Of a stretch of DNA of 64,000 nucleotides, positions 34,228-42,793 are shown piece by piece (the first letter of the stretch is position 1; the number at the start of each line of letters is the position of its first letter). Source of the stretch: Salegentibacter holothuriorum. Its GTDB lineage: Bacteria > Bacteroidota > Bacteroidia > Flavobacteriales > Flavobacteriaceae. Location: the NCBI RefSeq assembly GCF_900168045.1, contig NZ_FUYY01000006.1, positions 62,001 to 126,000 of the forward strand, in the 5' to 3' direction. The position numbers and the translations under genes are program-made. Below the pieces are notes generated by a model. The model made no database searches. It saw nothing but the letters and a program-made list of their open reading frames with translations, and was not told the DNA's origin.

Positions 34228-35301
34228 CTAATTTAGCCTTTGTGATAATTTAAGTACATCGCCTGCAATTCCACGGGCAGTTACCGCAGCTCCTGCACCC
34301 GCACCCTGAATAACCAGGGGTTGATCACCGTAGGATTCGGTATAAATCTCAAAGATATTATCGGCTCCTTTAATCTGGCCCAATGCCGTATTTTTAGGTT
34401 CAGAAATAAGCTTTGCCTCCAGGCTGGCACTTGCAACTTCAATTTCCCCAATATATCGTAACACATTACCTTGCTCTTGCTCAGTTTTATGCTTGGTAAA
34501 GATCTCATCCAGCTCCCCTATTCTTTTTTGAAACTCTTCTGCCGAAGTTTTCCCGTTTAATTTTTCAGGTATTAAAGACTGAATTTTCACTTCCTGAAAT
34601 TCTTTATTTAACTCAAGCTCACGAGCCAGGATCAACAGTTTTCTTCCAACATCGTTACCTGAAAGATCCTCGCGGGCATCGGGTTCTGTATAGCCAAGCT
34701 TCCCAGCTTTTTCCAAAACATCAGAGAAATTTTCTTTATTTTCAGAAAACGTATTAAAAATAAAACTTAGAGAGCCGGAAAAAACACCGCGAATTTTAGT
34801 TACTTTTTCACCCGATTGATATAAGCCCTGTATAGTCTGTACAATTGGTAATCCCGCACCTACATTGGTTTCATAGAAAAAATGCTTGCCGTGATAATCT
34901 AATTCCTTACGTATTTCCTTGTAAAAATCTGAGGATAATGTATTCGCTACTTTATTGGCAGCTACCAGGTTAAAGCCATTTTGAATTAACCGAATATAAA
35001 TCTCTACAAACTCTTTACTTGCCGTAGCATCTATGGCAATTAAGTGTTCCAAATCATTCGCTTTGGTAAAGTCCAGGATATCTTCGAGATTATAATTTTC
35101 AGCAGATTTTTCGAAATCTTTTTGCCAGTTTTTTGAAATTCCTTCAGCATTAAAAAGCGCTTTCGTAGAATTGGCAATTACAGGGATACTTACCGAAATT
35201 CCAGAATTCTTTTCCCATTGCTCTTTGGCACTAAGTAATTGATTGATAAGGGTACTTCCTACGTTACCGATCCCAAACAAGATGATGTTCACTTTTTTCA
35301 T
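34228..35301 (-). CDS. homoserine dehydrogenase
   Basis: The 357-aa protein reduces aspartate semialdehyde to homoserine. It has the Rossmann start INIILFGIGNVGSTLI-like (NIILFGIGNVGSTL), VAANKVANTL, FFYETNVGAGLPIVQTI, and GYTEPDAREDLSGNDVGRKL with the catalytic Lys/Asp region. There is no aspartokinase domain or ACT domain. It overlaps metX by 38 bases and feeds it homoserine. Confidence 0.93.
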   Translation of the reverse strand: MKKVNIILFGIGNVGSTLINQLLSAKEQWEKNSGISVSIPVIANSTKALFNAEGISKNWQKDFEKSAENYNLEDILDFTKANDLEHLIAIDATASKEFVEIYIRLIQNGFNLVAANKVANTLSSDFYKEIRKELDYHGKHFFYETNVGAGLPIVQTIQGLYQSGEKVTKIRGVFSGSLSFIFNTFSENKENFSDVLEKAGKLGYTEPDAREDLSGNDVGRKLLILARELELNKEFQEVKIQSLIPEKLNGKTSAEEFQKRIGELDEIFTKHKTEQEQGNVLRYIGEIEVASASLEAKLISEPKNTALGQIKGADNIFEIYTESYGDQPLVIQGAGAGAAVTARGIAGDVLKLSQRLN

Positions 35302-36277
35302 TTTCTTTAATGTTGGTTTTAAATACAGGTTTTAAAAATCTAGACAATTGCGCAGCTTCAATTAAAAACGCATCGTGCCCATGGATTGATCTTATTTCGT
35401 GAATACTCACATTATTTTTTTCTAGCGAGAGATTTACATAAGTATCCCAATTCTCATCGGCCAGGAAAAACCAATCTGAATTTACCGTTACAATATGAAT
35501 ATCTCCCTTAATTCTTTTTGCGGCTTCCAGGTACTTACCGCTACCTTTGCTAATATCTATAGTAGTTAGCAAATGGTTCATTAACTTATAAGAAGCAAGT
35601 TGAAAACGTTCTTCCAGCTTATTACCGTGATATTGCAACCAGCCTTCAACTTTATAACAAGGCTCCACGTCTTCTTTACTTCTATTAAATTTTTTACTTA
35701 AGGATTGTGGCGTGCGGTAAAAAGTCATGGCGTGCATTCTGGCATCTTTTACCGGGGCGTTAGAATTATTTAATATCTGCCCTTGCACCTTACAATTTGC
35801 CAACACCCAATCTGTCGCTTTATAATCTGTAGCAATAGGAATAATATGCTCTGCCAAATCTGGTTTTAAAGCAGCCAGCTCCCAGGCAAGTGCGCCACCA
35901 ATAGAACCACCAATTATGGCAAACAGCTTCTCAATATTTAATTGTCTAAGCGCTAAAGCTTGAATTTTAGCAATATCGGCCAGGGTAAATTCCCTATAGT
36001 TTTCAATTAAGTGCTCTTTTTTTCCGTTGAAACCATTTCCTGGAATATTAAAAGCCAGGATACTGAATTTCTTGGTATCTATACTTTTGTTTTCACCTAC
36101 AATTTTGGTCCACCAACCCAACTTTCCGGTAATTTGGGAGTTTCCGGTGAGTGCATGGTTTATTAATACAACCGGCGCAGTCTTGTGGCTTTGCCCAAAT
36201 TGCTGAAAGCTTAAATAGATATCCTGTACCGTTCCCGCCGAATTTCTAAAATCTTTTAAACAGAGTTCCTGAAGCAT
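35264..36277 (-). CDS. metX: homoserine O-acetyltransferase
   Basis: The 337-aa alpha/beta hydrolase-fold enzyme activates homoserine with acetyl-CoA. The nucleophile Ser is in IIGGSIGGALAWELA, the oxyanion region in INHALTGNSQ, and the C-terminal catalytic Asp and His in VNSDWFF and HGHDAFLIE. It is shorter at the C terminus than enzymes with CBS domains. It lies second in the operon, 87 bases after metY. Confidence 0.92.
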   Translation of the reverse strand: MLQELCLKDFRNSAGTVQDIYLSFQQFGQSHKTAPVVLINHALTGNSQITGKLGWWTKIVGENKSIDTKKFSILAFNIPGNGFNGKKEHLIENYREFTLADIAKIQALALRQLNIEKLFAIIGGSIGGALAWELAALKPDLAEHIIPIATDYKATDWVLANCKVQGQILNNSNAPVKDARMHAMTFYRTPQSLSKKFNRSKEDVEPCYKVEGWLQYHGNKLEERFQLASYKLMNHLLTTIDISKGSGKYLEAAKRIKGDIHIVTVNSDWFFLADENWDTYVNLSLEKNNVSIHEIRSIHGHDAFLIEAAQLSRFLKPVFKTNIKENEKSEHHLVWDR

Positions 36278-36364
36278 GTTTTCTCTTTTTTTTGATTTAG
36301 AAAGAGCAAAAGGAAAAAGACTTAACCTGGCTGCTTTCTCCCTTGCCTTTCCACCAACAATAAA

Positions 36365-37657
36365 TTATACTAAAGCCTTTTCCTTAATTTTAGTGAAAGC
36401 CTCTTTTAGGTCTGTTTTTAAATCTTCTACATCTTCCAGGCCTACCGAAAGACGAATAAGGTCTTGCGTAACTCCTGTTGTTGCCTGTTGCTTTTCGTCA
36501 AGTTGCTGATGCGTAGTACTCGCCGGGTGAATAATCAAAGATTTAGTATCCCCTATATTGGCAACAAGAGAAAATAGTTTGGTCTCGTCAGCTATAACTT
36601 TAGCCGATTCAAAGCCACCCTCTACTCCAAAAGTAACCACACCGCTTTGCCCCTTTGGAAGGTATTCTTTGGCAAGTTTATTATACTTACTGCTTTCCAA
36701 TCCTGGATAATTTACCCATTTCACCTCTTCCTGCTGCTCTAACCACTTAGCCAGATTTAAGGCATTTTCACTATGCTGCTTTATTCTAATCTCCAGGGTT
36801 TCCAAACCTTGTAATATTTGGAATGCGTTATACGGACTTAAAGCTGCACCGTGATCACGAAGACCTTCTATTCTAACTTTGGCTATAAAAGCAGCTTCCT
36901 TCAATGCTTCGTGATAAACAAGTCCGTGGTAACCTGGTGAAGGCTCTGTAAATTCCGGGAACTTTCCATTTGCCCAATTAAAATTACCGGCATCTATAAT
37001 AGCACCTCCCAGCGAAGTTCCATTACCACTAATATATTTGGTAAGGGATTCAATAACAATATCTGCTCCGTGCTCTATTGGTTTTAGTAAAGAAGGCGTA
37101 GCAACCGTATTATCAACTATAAATGGCACTTTAAGGGCACTGGCTTCTGCAGCAATTGCTTTTAGGTCTAAAACATCAAGTTTTGGATTTCCCAGCGATT
37201 CTACAAAAATTGCACGGGTGTTTTCTTTAGCAGCCTTTTTAAAGTTCTCAGGATATTCCGGATCAACAAAAGTGGTTGTAATTCCAAATCTTGGTAAGGT
37301 TACACTTAATAAATTATAAGTTCCGCCATATAAACTACTGGATGCTACAATATGATCTCCGGCTTTTAAAAGCGTTAATAGCGTAGTATTAATGGCTGCA
37401 GTTCCAGAAGCTGTTACCACAGCAGCAATACCTCCTTCTAATGCCGCAAGGCGTTGTTCCAACACATCGTTGGTTGGGTTATTTAAACGGGTGTAGATAT
37501 AACCAGGCTCTGCTAATGAAAAAAGATTCGCAGCGTGATCTGAATTATTAAACACATAAGAAGTTGTTTGATAAATAGGCACTGCTCTTGTTCCTCCGTT
37601 AATTTTTGTATCGTGACCGGCGTGTAATGCGTTTGTTGAAAATTTTTGAGTACTCAT
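36365..37657 (-). CDS. metY: O-acetylhomoserine sulfhydrylase
   Basis: The 430-aa PLP enzyme (the long, MetY-type of the Cys/Met family) makes homocysteine from O-acetylhomoserine and sulfide. Motifs: PIYQTTSYVFNNSDHAANLF, YTRLNNPTNDVLEQRL, and the PLP lysine in IESLTKYISGNGTSLGG. It is the first structural gene behind two tandem Met-rich leaders, linking sulfide from the sulfite reductase cluster to methionine. Confidence 0.94.
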   Translation of the reverse strand: MSTQKFSTNALHAGHDTKINGGTRAVPIYQTTSYVFNNSDHAANLFSLAEPGYIYTRLNNPTNDVLEQRLAALEGGIAAVVTASGTAAINTTLLTLLKAGDHIVASSSLYGGTYNLLSVTLPRFGITTTFVDPEYPENFKKAAKENTRAIFVESLGNPKLDVLDLKAIAAEASALKVPFIVDNTVATPSLLKPIEHGADIVIESLTKYISGNGTSLGGAIIDAGNFNWANGKFPEFTEPSPGYHGLVYHEALKEAAFIAKVRIEGLRDHGAALSPYNAFQILQGLETLEIRIKQHSENALNLAKWLEQQEEVKWVNYPGLESSKYNKLAKEYLPKGQSGVVTFGVEGGFESAKVIADETKLFSLVANIGDTKSLIIHPASTTHQQLDEKQQATTGVTQDLIRLSVGLEDVEDLKTDLKEAFTKIKEKALV

Positions 37658-37752
37658 AATTTCTAGTTTTTTTTAAGTTCTTGCTTCTAATTTTTTGAAG
37701 CTTGTTTTGTTTTTATTGAATTTCCGCCTTTGCGGAGAAATAATTGATTTAA

Positions 37753-37794
37753 ATAAAAAAAGTCCCCTTAAGTAGCTATTACCAAGGGGACCTT
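37753..37794 (-). terminator. terminator of the second Met attenuator
   Basis: On the minus strand AGGTCCCCTT pairs with AAGGGGACTT around a 14-base loop, followed by seven T. One pair (37761/37792) is G.U only on the minus-strand RNA. It lies about 100 bases before metY. Confidence 0.88.
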
Positions 37795-37819
37795 TAAATT
37801 GAACTCTAAACAAACTAAG

Positions 37820-37915
37820 TTAAATTCGGTTTTGGCAATAGCGTTTCATGTGTCGCATAGACATACACATCATCATATTGCGCATCATCATGTTATTTAT
37901 TGCCTTATTCATCAT
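37820..37915 (-). CDS. Met-rich leader peptide B (attenuator of metY operon)
   Basis: A 31-codon frame contains 11 Met, including NNMMMRNMMMCMSMRHM, plus two Cys. An in-frame ATG at 37930 could extend it by five residues. The codons for R-Y-C-Q near its end (GCUAUUGCCAA, 37832-37842) can pair over 11 bases with UUGGUAAUAGC (37775-37785), which covers the base and loop of the following terminator, so a ribosome stalled on the Met run would free an antiterminator. The complementary strand reads as a His-rich frame, which is an artefact of ATG codons. Confidence 0.85.
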   Translation of the reverse strand: MMNKAINNMMMRNMMMCMSMRHMKRYCQNRI

Positions 37916-37925
37916 ATTTATTCTT

Positions 37926-37952
37926 GTCATTCCCACACAAGTGGGAATCTAA
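37926..37952 (-). repeat. single REP-like palindrome between the two Met attenuators
   Basis: Layout GTCA-TTCCCAC-ACAA-GTGGGAA-TCTAA (read on plus) matches the plan GTCA-palindrome-ATCTAA of the units inside the composite repeats at 10690 and 60941, with another palindrome sequence. Confidence 0.6.
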
Positions 37953-37973
37953 TTTTAATTTATTTTTATTGCA

Positions 37974-38002
37974 TAAAAAAACCGCTGCGGTTGGCAGCGG
38001 CT
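37974..38002 (-). terminator. terminator of the first Met attenuator
   Basis: AGCCGCTGC and GCAGCGGTT (minus strand) form a 9-pair stem with a 5-base loop and seven T. One pair is G.U only on the minus strand. It lies between the two leader peptides. Confidence 0.88.
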
Positions 38003-38024
38003 TTGCAATTATATCTTTTCAGAA

Positions 38025-38096
38025 TTAAACAATTGAGCGCGCTGCGGAAGTTTTCCACATCATCATACGCATCATATTGAAAATTGTCTGGTACAT
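38025..38096 (-). CDS. Met-rich leader peptide A (first attenuator of metY operon)
   Basis: A 23-codon frame begins MYQTIFNMMRMMMWK and ends TSAARSIV; six of 23 residues are Met, five within residues 8-13. A shorter version would start at 38075. The codons just past the Met run contain CCGCAGCG (38040-38047), identical to part of the terminator 3' arm, so GCAGCG there can pair with CGCUGC of the terminator 5' arm as an antiterminator. The predicted transcript starts about ten bases before the first ATG. Confidence 0.82.
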   Translation of the reverse strand: MYQTIFNMMRMMMWKTSAARSIV

Positions 38097-38115
38097 TTTA
38101 TCGTTTTGTTCGGGA

Positions 38116-38147
38116 CAAATATAAGGGGAGAAATTTATAATATCCAA
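38116..38147 (-). promoter_or_regulatory. promoter of the metY operon leader
   Basis: TATATTTG (38116-38123) with TTG (38145-38147) at a 21-base spacing on the minus strand, placing the start just before leader A. Confidence 0.65.
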
Positions 38148-38364
38148 ACCCAAACCTCATTTTTATGAAAAAAAATATTTTAGGGCATGTAAAGTAAATA
38201 ATCGAGAATAAATTTCATTAAAAATGATAATAATTCATTTTTAAGATTTTAAAAAAACCTAATTATCTAAAAAACAACAAAATACAATAAAGACTGTCAA
38301 ATAATTCTTTCTTGTAATAATCCTAACATCCTTAAACCGAATAAAAAAGAAAGTTAAAGCAAGT

Positions 38365-38392
38365 TTGAGTTAAGGTTATTTTTATACATTTG
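38365..38392 (+). promoter_or_regulatory. promoter of metK
   Basis: TTG (38365-38367) and TACATTTG (38385-38392), 17 bases apart, just before the SAM-II riboswitch. It is divergent from the metY promoter about 220 bases away. Confidence 0.65.
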
Positions 38393-38408
38393 TACCTTAA
38401 TTAATTAA

Positions 38409-38473
38409 AGGGAAGGATTTGACTGATTGCAACCCTGAAATACACAATGTGTGTATTAAAAATGCTAAAGCAG
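38409..38473 (+). ncRNA. SAM-II riboswitch before metK
   Basis: P1 AGGG/CCCT encloses GATTTGACTGATTGCAA, followed in the 3' part by AAAAATGCTAAAGCAG. These are the conserved blocks of the SAM-II (metA-motif) pseudoknot. The connecting loop holds an extra perfect hairpin AATACACA-ATG-TGTGTATT. Downstream GTCAAAT (38499 on) can pair with ATTTGAC of the core, a possible switching helix. SAM synthesis would thus be repressed by its product. Confidence 0.82.
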
Positions 38474-38539
38474 TAATACACTCCTCTTAGCTTTATTTGT
38501 CAAATTCTGCCCGTATTTTTAAAAAAATAATTTTAAAAT

Positions 38540-39796
38540 ATGGCATATTTATTTACTTCAGAAAGTGTATCTGAAGGTCACCCCGATAAAATCGCAGATC
38601 AAATAAGCGATACACTACTAGATAATTTCCTTGCATTTGATGAAAATTCTAAAGTTGCTTGCGAAACATTGGTAACTACTGGCCAGGTTGTACTTGCCGG
38701 AGAAGTTAGAAGCGACACTTATTTAGATGTGCAAAACATTGCGCGGGAAGTTATAAATGACATTGGCTACACCAAAGGCGCTTATAAATTTAGTGGTGAT
38801 TCCTGTGGCGTAATCTCCCTAATTCACGAACAATCCCAGGAAATCTATCAGGGTGTAGATCGCGGAAACAAGGAGGAACAAGGCGCCGGAGACCAGGGCA
38901 TGATGTTTGGCTACGCCACTAACGAGACAGAAAATTATATGCCCCTGGCGCTAGATATCTCTCACAAAATTCTTATTGAACTGGCAAAATTAAGACGTGA
39001 AGGAAAAGATATCCCCTACCTGCGTCCAGATTCTAAAAGCCAGGTTACTATAGAATATAGCGATGAAAATGTTCCGCAAAAAATTGTTGCAGTGGTAGTT
39101 TCTACCCAGCACGATGATTTTGATGAGAATGATGATGAAATGCTAAAAAAAATCAAGAAAGATATTCTTGAAATCCTTATTCCGCGAGTAAAAGCTCAAT
39201 TACCTGAATACGTTCAGAAACTATTTAATGATGATATTACATATCATATAAACCCAACAGGAAAGTTTGTTATTGGTGGACCCCACGGTGATGCGGGACT
39301 TACCGGAAGAAAAATTATCGTAGACACCTACGGTGGTAAAGGTGCTCACGGTGGTGGTGCATTCTCCGGAAAAGATCCCAGTAAAGTAGACCGCTCGGCC
39401 GCTTACGCATCTAGACATGTGGCCAAAAACTTAGTTGCAGCCGGGCTTGCAGATGAAGTTTTAGTTCAAGTTTCTTATGCCATTGGGGTTGTAGAACCTA
39501 CTTCAATTTCAGTAGAAACCTACGGCACAGCTAAAGTAGATATGAAAGATGGTGAAATCGCGAAGAAAGTAGCTCAAATATTTGATATGCGCCCTTGGGC
39601 CATTGAAGATAGATTAAAGCTAAGGAATCCTATTTATCGGGAAACTGCTGCCTACGGCCATATGGGAAAAACCCCAAAAACAATAACAAAAATCTTTAAA
39701 AGTCCTTATTCCGGAGAAATAAAGAAAGAAGTTGAACTCTTTACCTGGGAAAAACTGGATTATGTAGATAAAGTTAAGGAAGCTTTTGAGCTTTAA
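38540..39796 (+). CDS. metK: S-adenosylmethionine synthase
   Basis: MetK makes SAM from methionine and ATP. The 418-aa protein has all signatures: [51 protein letters not shown]-type residues and the [19 protein letters not shown] loop. The length is normal for Bacteroidota, which have a short internal insertion. It is preceded by a SAM-II riboswitch and followed by a strong terminator, so it is a single-gene unit. Confidence 0.97.
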   Translation: MAYLFTSESVSEGHPDKIADQISDTLLDNFLAFDENSKVACETLVTTGQVVLAGEVRSDTYLDVQNIAREVINDIGYTKGAYKFSGDSCGVISLIHEQSQEIYQGVDRGNKEEQGAGDQGMMFGYATNETENYMPLALDISHKILIELAKLRREGKDIPYLRPDSKSQVTIEYSDENVPQKIVAVVVSTQHDDFDENDDEMLKKIKKDILEILIPRVKAQLPEYVQKLFNDDITYHINPTGKFVIGGPHGDAGLTGRKIIVDTYGGKGAHGGGAFSGKDPSKVDRSAAYASRHVAKNLVAAGLADEVLVQVSYAIGVVEPTSISVETYGTAKVDMKDGEIAKKVAQIFDMRPWAIEDRLKLRNPIYRETAAYGHMGKTPKTITKIFKSPYSGEIKKEVELFTWEKLDYVDKVKEAFEL

Positions 39797-39819
39797 ATTA
39801 TAAACGCCATAATTATTAA

Positions 39820-39849
39820 AAATACCGCTGAAACCAGCGGTATTTTTTT
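39820..39849 (+). terminator. terminator of metK
   Basis: AAATACCGCTG and CAGCGGTATTT form an 11-bp perfect stem with loop AAAC and eight T. Confidence 0.93.
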
Positions 39850-39928
39850 TGACGTTTTCTTCGGAAAGCTTTAACAACGGGACGCAGTTTAAATTCCTAA
39901 TTTTAGAATTCCACCAATCAAACACCTT

Positions 39929-41293
39929 ATGTCTGTTTTTAAAAAAGTAAAAAACACCATCAACCTATTAAAGTCGGTTGACATGGATCAATTAGCAAAA
40001 ATAAATGAGCAAATAGACCTTTCTGAAGCGATGAAAAGTTTAGGCCAACTCGATGAACGCCAGCTCAAGGGTTTGATGAAAATGTTAAAAACCAAACGTA
40101 AAAAAGGGCAAAGCGACCTCCCTCCCATAGATGGCGATTTTTACAATTTAGACCTTAAATTAACAGATGAGCAACGCAAGTTGCAGATGGAGGTGCGAAA
40201 TTTTATGGAAGATGAAGTTAGACCTTTGGTAAACGACCATTGGAACCGCGCTAAATTTCCGCACGAGATTATTGAAAAATTTAAAAAATTAAATATTACC
40301 GGCGTTCCTTACGAAGGTTACGGCTGCCCAAATCTTCCGTTTTTAATGGAAGGCATCATCGCACAGGAAATTGCCAGGGTAGATGTTTCCATTTCAACCT
40401 TCTTTGGTGTGCACAGTGGCCTGGCAATGGGCTCTATTTATCTCTGCGGAAGTGAAGAACAGAAACAGGAATGGCTTCCAAAGATGCAAAAATTAGATGC
40501 TATTGGTGCCTTTGGACTTACAGAACCAAATGTAGGATCTGGAGTTGCCGGGGGGTTGGAAACCACCTGTAAATTTGATGGTGAAAATTGGATATTAAAC
40601 GGACAGAAAAAATGGATAAGTAATGCCACCTTCGCCGATGTAGTTATTATTTGGGCTCGGGACGAAGATAGTAACCAGGTAAAAGGTTTCCTCGTTAGAA
40701 AAGGAAATCCAGGCTTTAAAGCCGAAAAGATGGAAGATAAAATGGCGCTTAGAATTGTACAAAACGCCCTTATTACCTTAACCGATTGCAAAGTACCGGA
40801 AAGTGATAGATTACAAAAAGCAGATTCTTTTAAAGATACTGCAAAAGTACTTCGTATGACCAGAGCTGGCGTAGCATGGCAGGCTGTGGGTTGTGCTCGT
40901 GGAGCTTACGAGAGTGCTTTAAAATATACCCGAAAAAGAGAACAATTTGGGAGACCAATTGCTTCTTATCAATTAATTCAAGATCATTTGGTAGAAATGG
41001 TTTCCAATCTTACCGCGATGCAAACTTTAGTTTTCAGGCTTTCTGAAATGCAGGATGCCGACTTACTCACAGATGAACACGCTTCTCTGGCTAAGGTTTT
41101 CTGTAGTATGCGCACTAGAGATGTGGTGAGCCGTGCTCGAGAGGTAATGGGTGGCAACGGTATTTTACTTGAACACGATGTAGCGCGTTTTGTAGCAGAT
41201 GCAGAAGCCATTTATAGTTATGAAGGAACAAAAGAAATAAATTCACTTATTGTAGGTCGTGCAATTACCGGTTACAGTGCGTTTGTGAATTGA
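39929..41293 (+). CDS. acyl-CoA dehydrogenase, glutaryl-CoA dehydrogenase-like
   Basis: The 454-aa flavoprotein has the acyl-CoA dehydrogenase core from about residue 75: FGLTEPNVGSG (FAD/substrate), WILNGQKKWISNA, and the catalytic Glu in IYSYEGTKEINSLIVGRAITG-type residues as in glutaryl-CoA dehydrogenases. The first about 70 residues are an extra charged helical segment. It begins a plus-strand run with a hydroxyacid dehydrogenase and a UspA protein. Substrate is not certain. Confidence 0.85.
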   Translation: MSVFKKVKNTINLLKSVDMDQLAKINEQIDLSEAMKSLGQLDERQLKGLMKMLKTKRKKGQSDLPPIDGDFYNLDLKLTDEQRKLQMEVRNFMEDEVRPLVNDHWNRAKFPHEIIEKFKKLNITGVPYEGYGCPNLPFLMEGIIAQEIARVDVSISTFFGVHSGLAMGSIYLCGSEEQKQEWLPKMQKLDAIGAFGLTEPNVGSGVAGGLETTCKFDGENWILNGQKKWISNATFADVVIIWARDEDSNQVKGFLVRKGNPGFKAEKMEDKMALRIVQNALITLTDCKVPESDRLQKADSFKDTAKVLRMTRAGVAWQAVGCARGAYESALKYTRKREQFGRPIASYQLIQDHLVEMVSNLTAMQTLVFRLSEMQDADLLTDEHASLAKVFCSMRTRDVVSRAREVMGGNGILLEHDVARFVADAEAIYSYEGTKEINSLIVGRAITGYSAFVN

Positions 41294-41322
41294 TATTAAA
41301 TAATCAAAAAAAAAGAAAGAGA

Positions 41323-42252
41323 ATGTCATTATTAGTTATTAGCCCGGGGAAAGACCCGGAAGCCTGGGTTGAAGCCTTAAAAGAACAACATCCAGGATTA
41401 AATATTTATGTTTATCCCGAAGACCACGATAAAGAAGATGTAGAATTCGCATTAACCTGGAATCATCCCCGCGGAATTTTCCAAAATTATCCTAATCTAA
41501 AAGTTATTGCTTCTATGGGTGCCGGGGTAGACCATATCACCAGTGATGAGGAGCTTCCCAAAAATGTGAAAATCACCAAAGTGGTAGACAATCGTTTAGC
41601 GGAAGATATGGGAACTTTTGTACTCAGCCTTGTTTTGGCTCACCAAAGAAACCTATTGCACTATCGTGAAAGTCAAATTAACGAAAAATGGGAACCCGTT
41701 CCTTACACCCGGAACAACGAAGTTAAAGTTGGAATTTTGGGAATTGGAAACCTGGGACAAAGGGTTGCTCATAAATTGCTTCAAAACGATTTTAAGGTAA
41801 TTGGATTTTCAAAAAACAAGAAAGAATTTGAAAACGTAGAGAGCTTTGCCGGAGAAGATGAATTAGATGATTTTCTAGAGCAGTCAGATATTTTGGTAAA
41901 CATGCTTCCTTTAACTCCAGATACCGAAAAAATACTCAATAAAGAATTATTTGAAAAATTACCTAAAGGTGCATATTTAATAAATGTTGCTCGTGGTGAA
42001 CATTTGGTAGAGCAAGATCTTTTAGCTAAGGTAGACGACGGTCATCTTTCCGGTGCTGCCTTAGATGTATTCTGGGAAGAACCCATTAGAGATGAGCACC
42101 CATTTTGGAAACATCCAAAAATTAGAGTAACCCCGCACATTGCCAGTGTTACTCAGCCAAATTCTGTAGTACCACAAATTATTGAGAACTACGAGAGATT
42201 ACAGGAAGGTGAAGAACTTAAAAATGAGGTGAAAAGAGATAGAGGCTATTAA
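41323..42252 (+). CDS. D-isomer 2-hydroxyacid dehydrogenase (glyoxylate/hydroxypyruvate reductase type)
   Basis: The 309-aa protein has the NAD(P) motif VGILGIGNLGQRVAHKLL and the catalytic triad Arg in NVARGEHLV, Glu in FWEEPIRDEHPF, His in VTPHIASVT, in GhrA style. ATG at 41323 is taken as start; an upstream TTG at 41290 overlaps the dehydrogenase gene and adds only KKRKR-like residues. Likely reduces glyoxylate or hydroxypyruvate in the cytoplasm. Confidence 0.87.
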   Translation: MSLLVISPGKDPEAWVEALKEQHPGLNIYVYPEDHDKEDVEFALTWNHPRGIFQNYPNLKVIASMGAGVDHITSDEELPKNVKITKVVDNRLAEDMGTFVLSLVLAHQRNLLHYRESQINEKWEPVPYTRNNEVKVGILGIGNLGQRVAHKLLQNDFKVIGFSKNKKEFENVESFAGEDELDDFLEQSDILVNMLPLTPDTEKILNKELFEKLPKGAYLINVARGEHLVEQDLLAKVDDGHLSGAALDVFWEEPIRDEHPFWKHPKIRVTPHIASVTQPNSVVPQIIENYERLQEGEELKNEVKRDRGY

Positions 42253-42267
42253 TTAAAAAATAAGCTT

Positions 42268-42720
42268 ATGAAAAATTTCAAAAATATTCTTGTAGCGGTA
42301 GATTTTAACGATGCCGTAGGTGAACTTATGGCTTACGCTGAAAGTATGGCGCAGAAATTTGGAGCAAAAATCTGGGTGGTCCACGTGGCCGCTCCAGATC
42401 CAGATTTCGTAGGCTATAGTACAGGACCTCAATACATACGGGATATGCGTGCTGATGAACTTAAGGCAGAACATAAAGAACTACAACAAATTTGCGAAAT
42501 GTTTATTAGCAAAAAGATAGCATCTGATGCGCTTTTAATTCAAGGTTCTACAGTAGAAACTGTACTTGAAGAAGCCAAAAAATTAAAAGCTGACATGCTT
42601 ATTGTAGGCACTCACAAACACAGCTTTTTCTATAATCTTTTTGCCGAGAGTGTATCGGTAGAACTATTTAAAAATGCTGAAATCCCGGTTCTTTCTGTTC
42701 CAATTGAAGAAGAAAAATAG
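42268..42720 (+). CDS. universal stress protein (UspA family)
   Basis: The 150-aa single-domain Usp protein starts FKNILVAVDFNDA and carries an ADMLIVGTHKHSFFYNLFA segment where ATP-binding family members have G-2x-G-9x-G(S/T). Here the second Gly is replaced, so nucleotide binding is doubtful. It follows the hydroxyacid dehydrogenase by 15 bases. Confidence 0.88.
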   Translation: MKNFKNILVAVDFNDAVGELMAYAESMAQKFGAKIWVVHVAAPDPDFVGYSTGPQYIRDMRADELKAEHKELQQICEMFISKKIASDALLIQGSTVETVLEEAKKLKADMLIVGTHKHSFFYNLFAESVSVELFKNAEIPVLSVPIEEEK

Positions 42721-42793
42721 CATTTTATTCAGTCTTATTTTTCAATCTTTACCGCATAATTTGTATTAATTTTATTAGCATAAACCGGTTATA

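Noticed and set aside
37799-38080. His-rich reading frame of 93 codons on the plus strand
   Set aside because: CAT (His) codons are the complement of the ATG codons of the two Met leader peptides, and the frame runs through both terminators. The minus-strand reading explains it.
42721-42793. Possible leader peptide before the PLP dehydratase
   Set aside because: I looked for Ile/Thr-rich short frames and a terminator and found neither.
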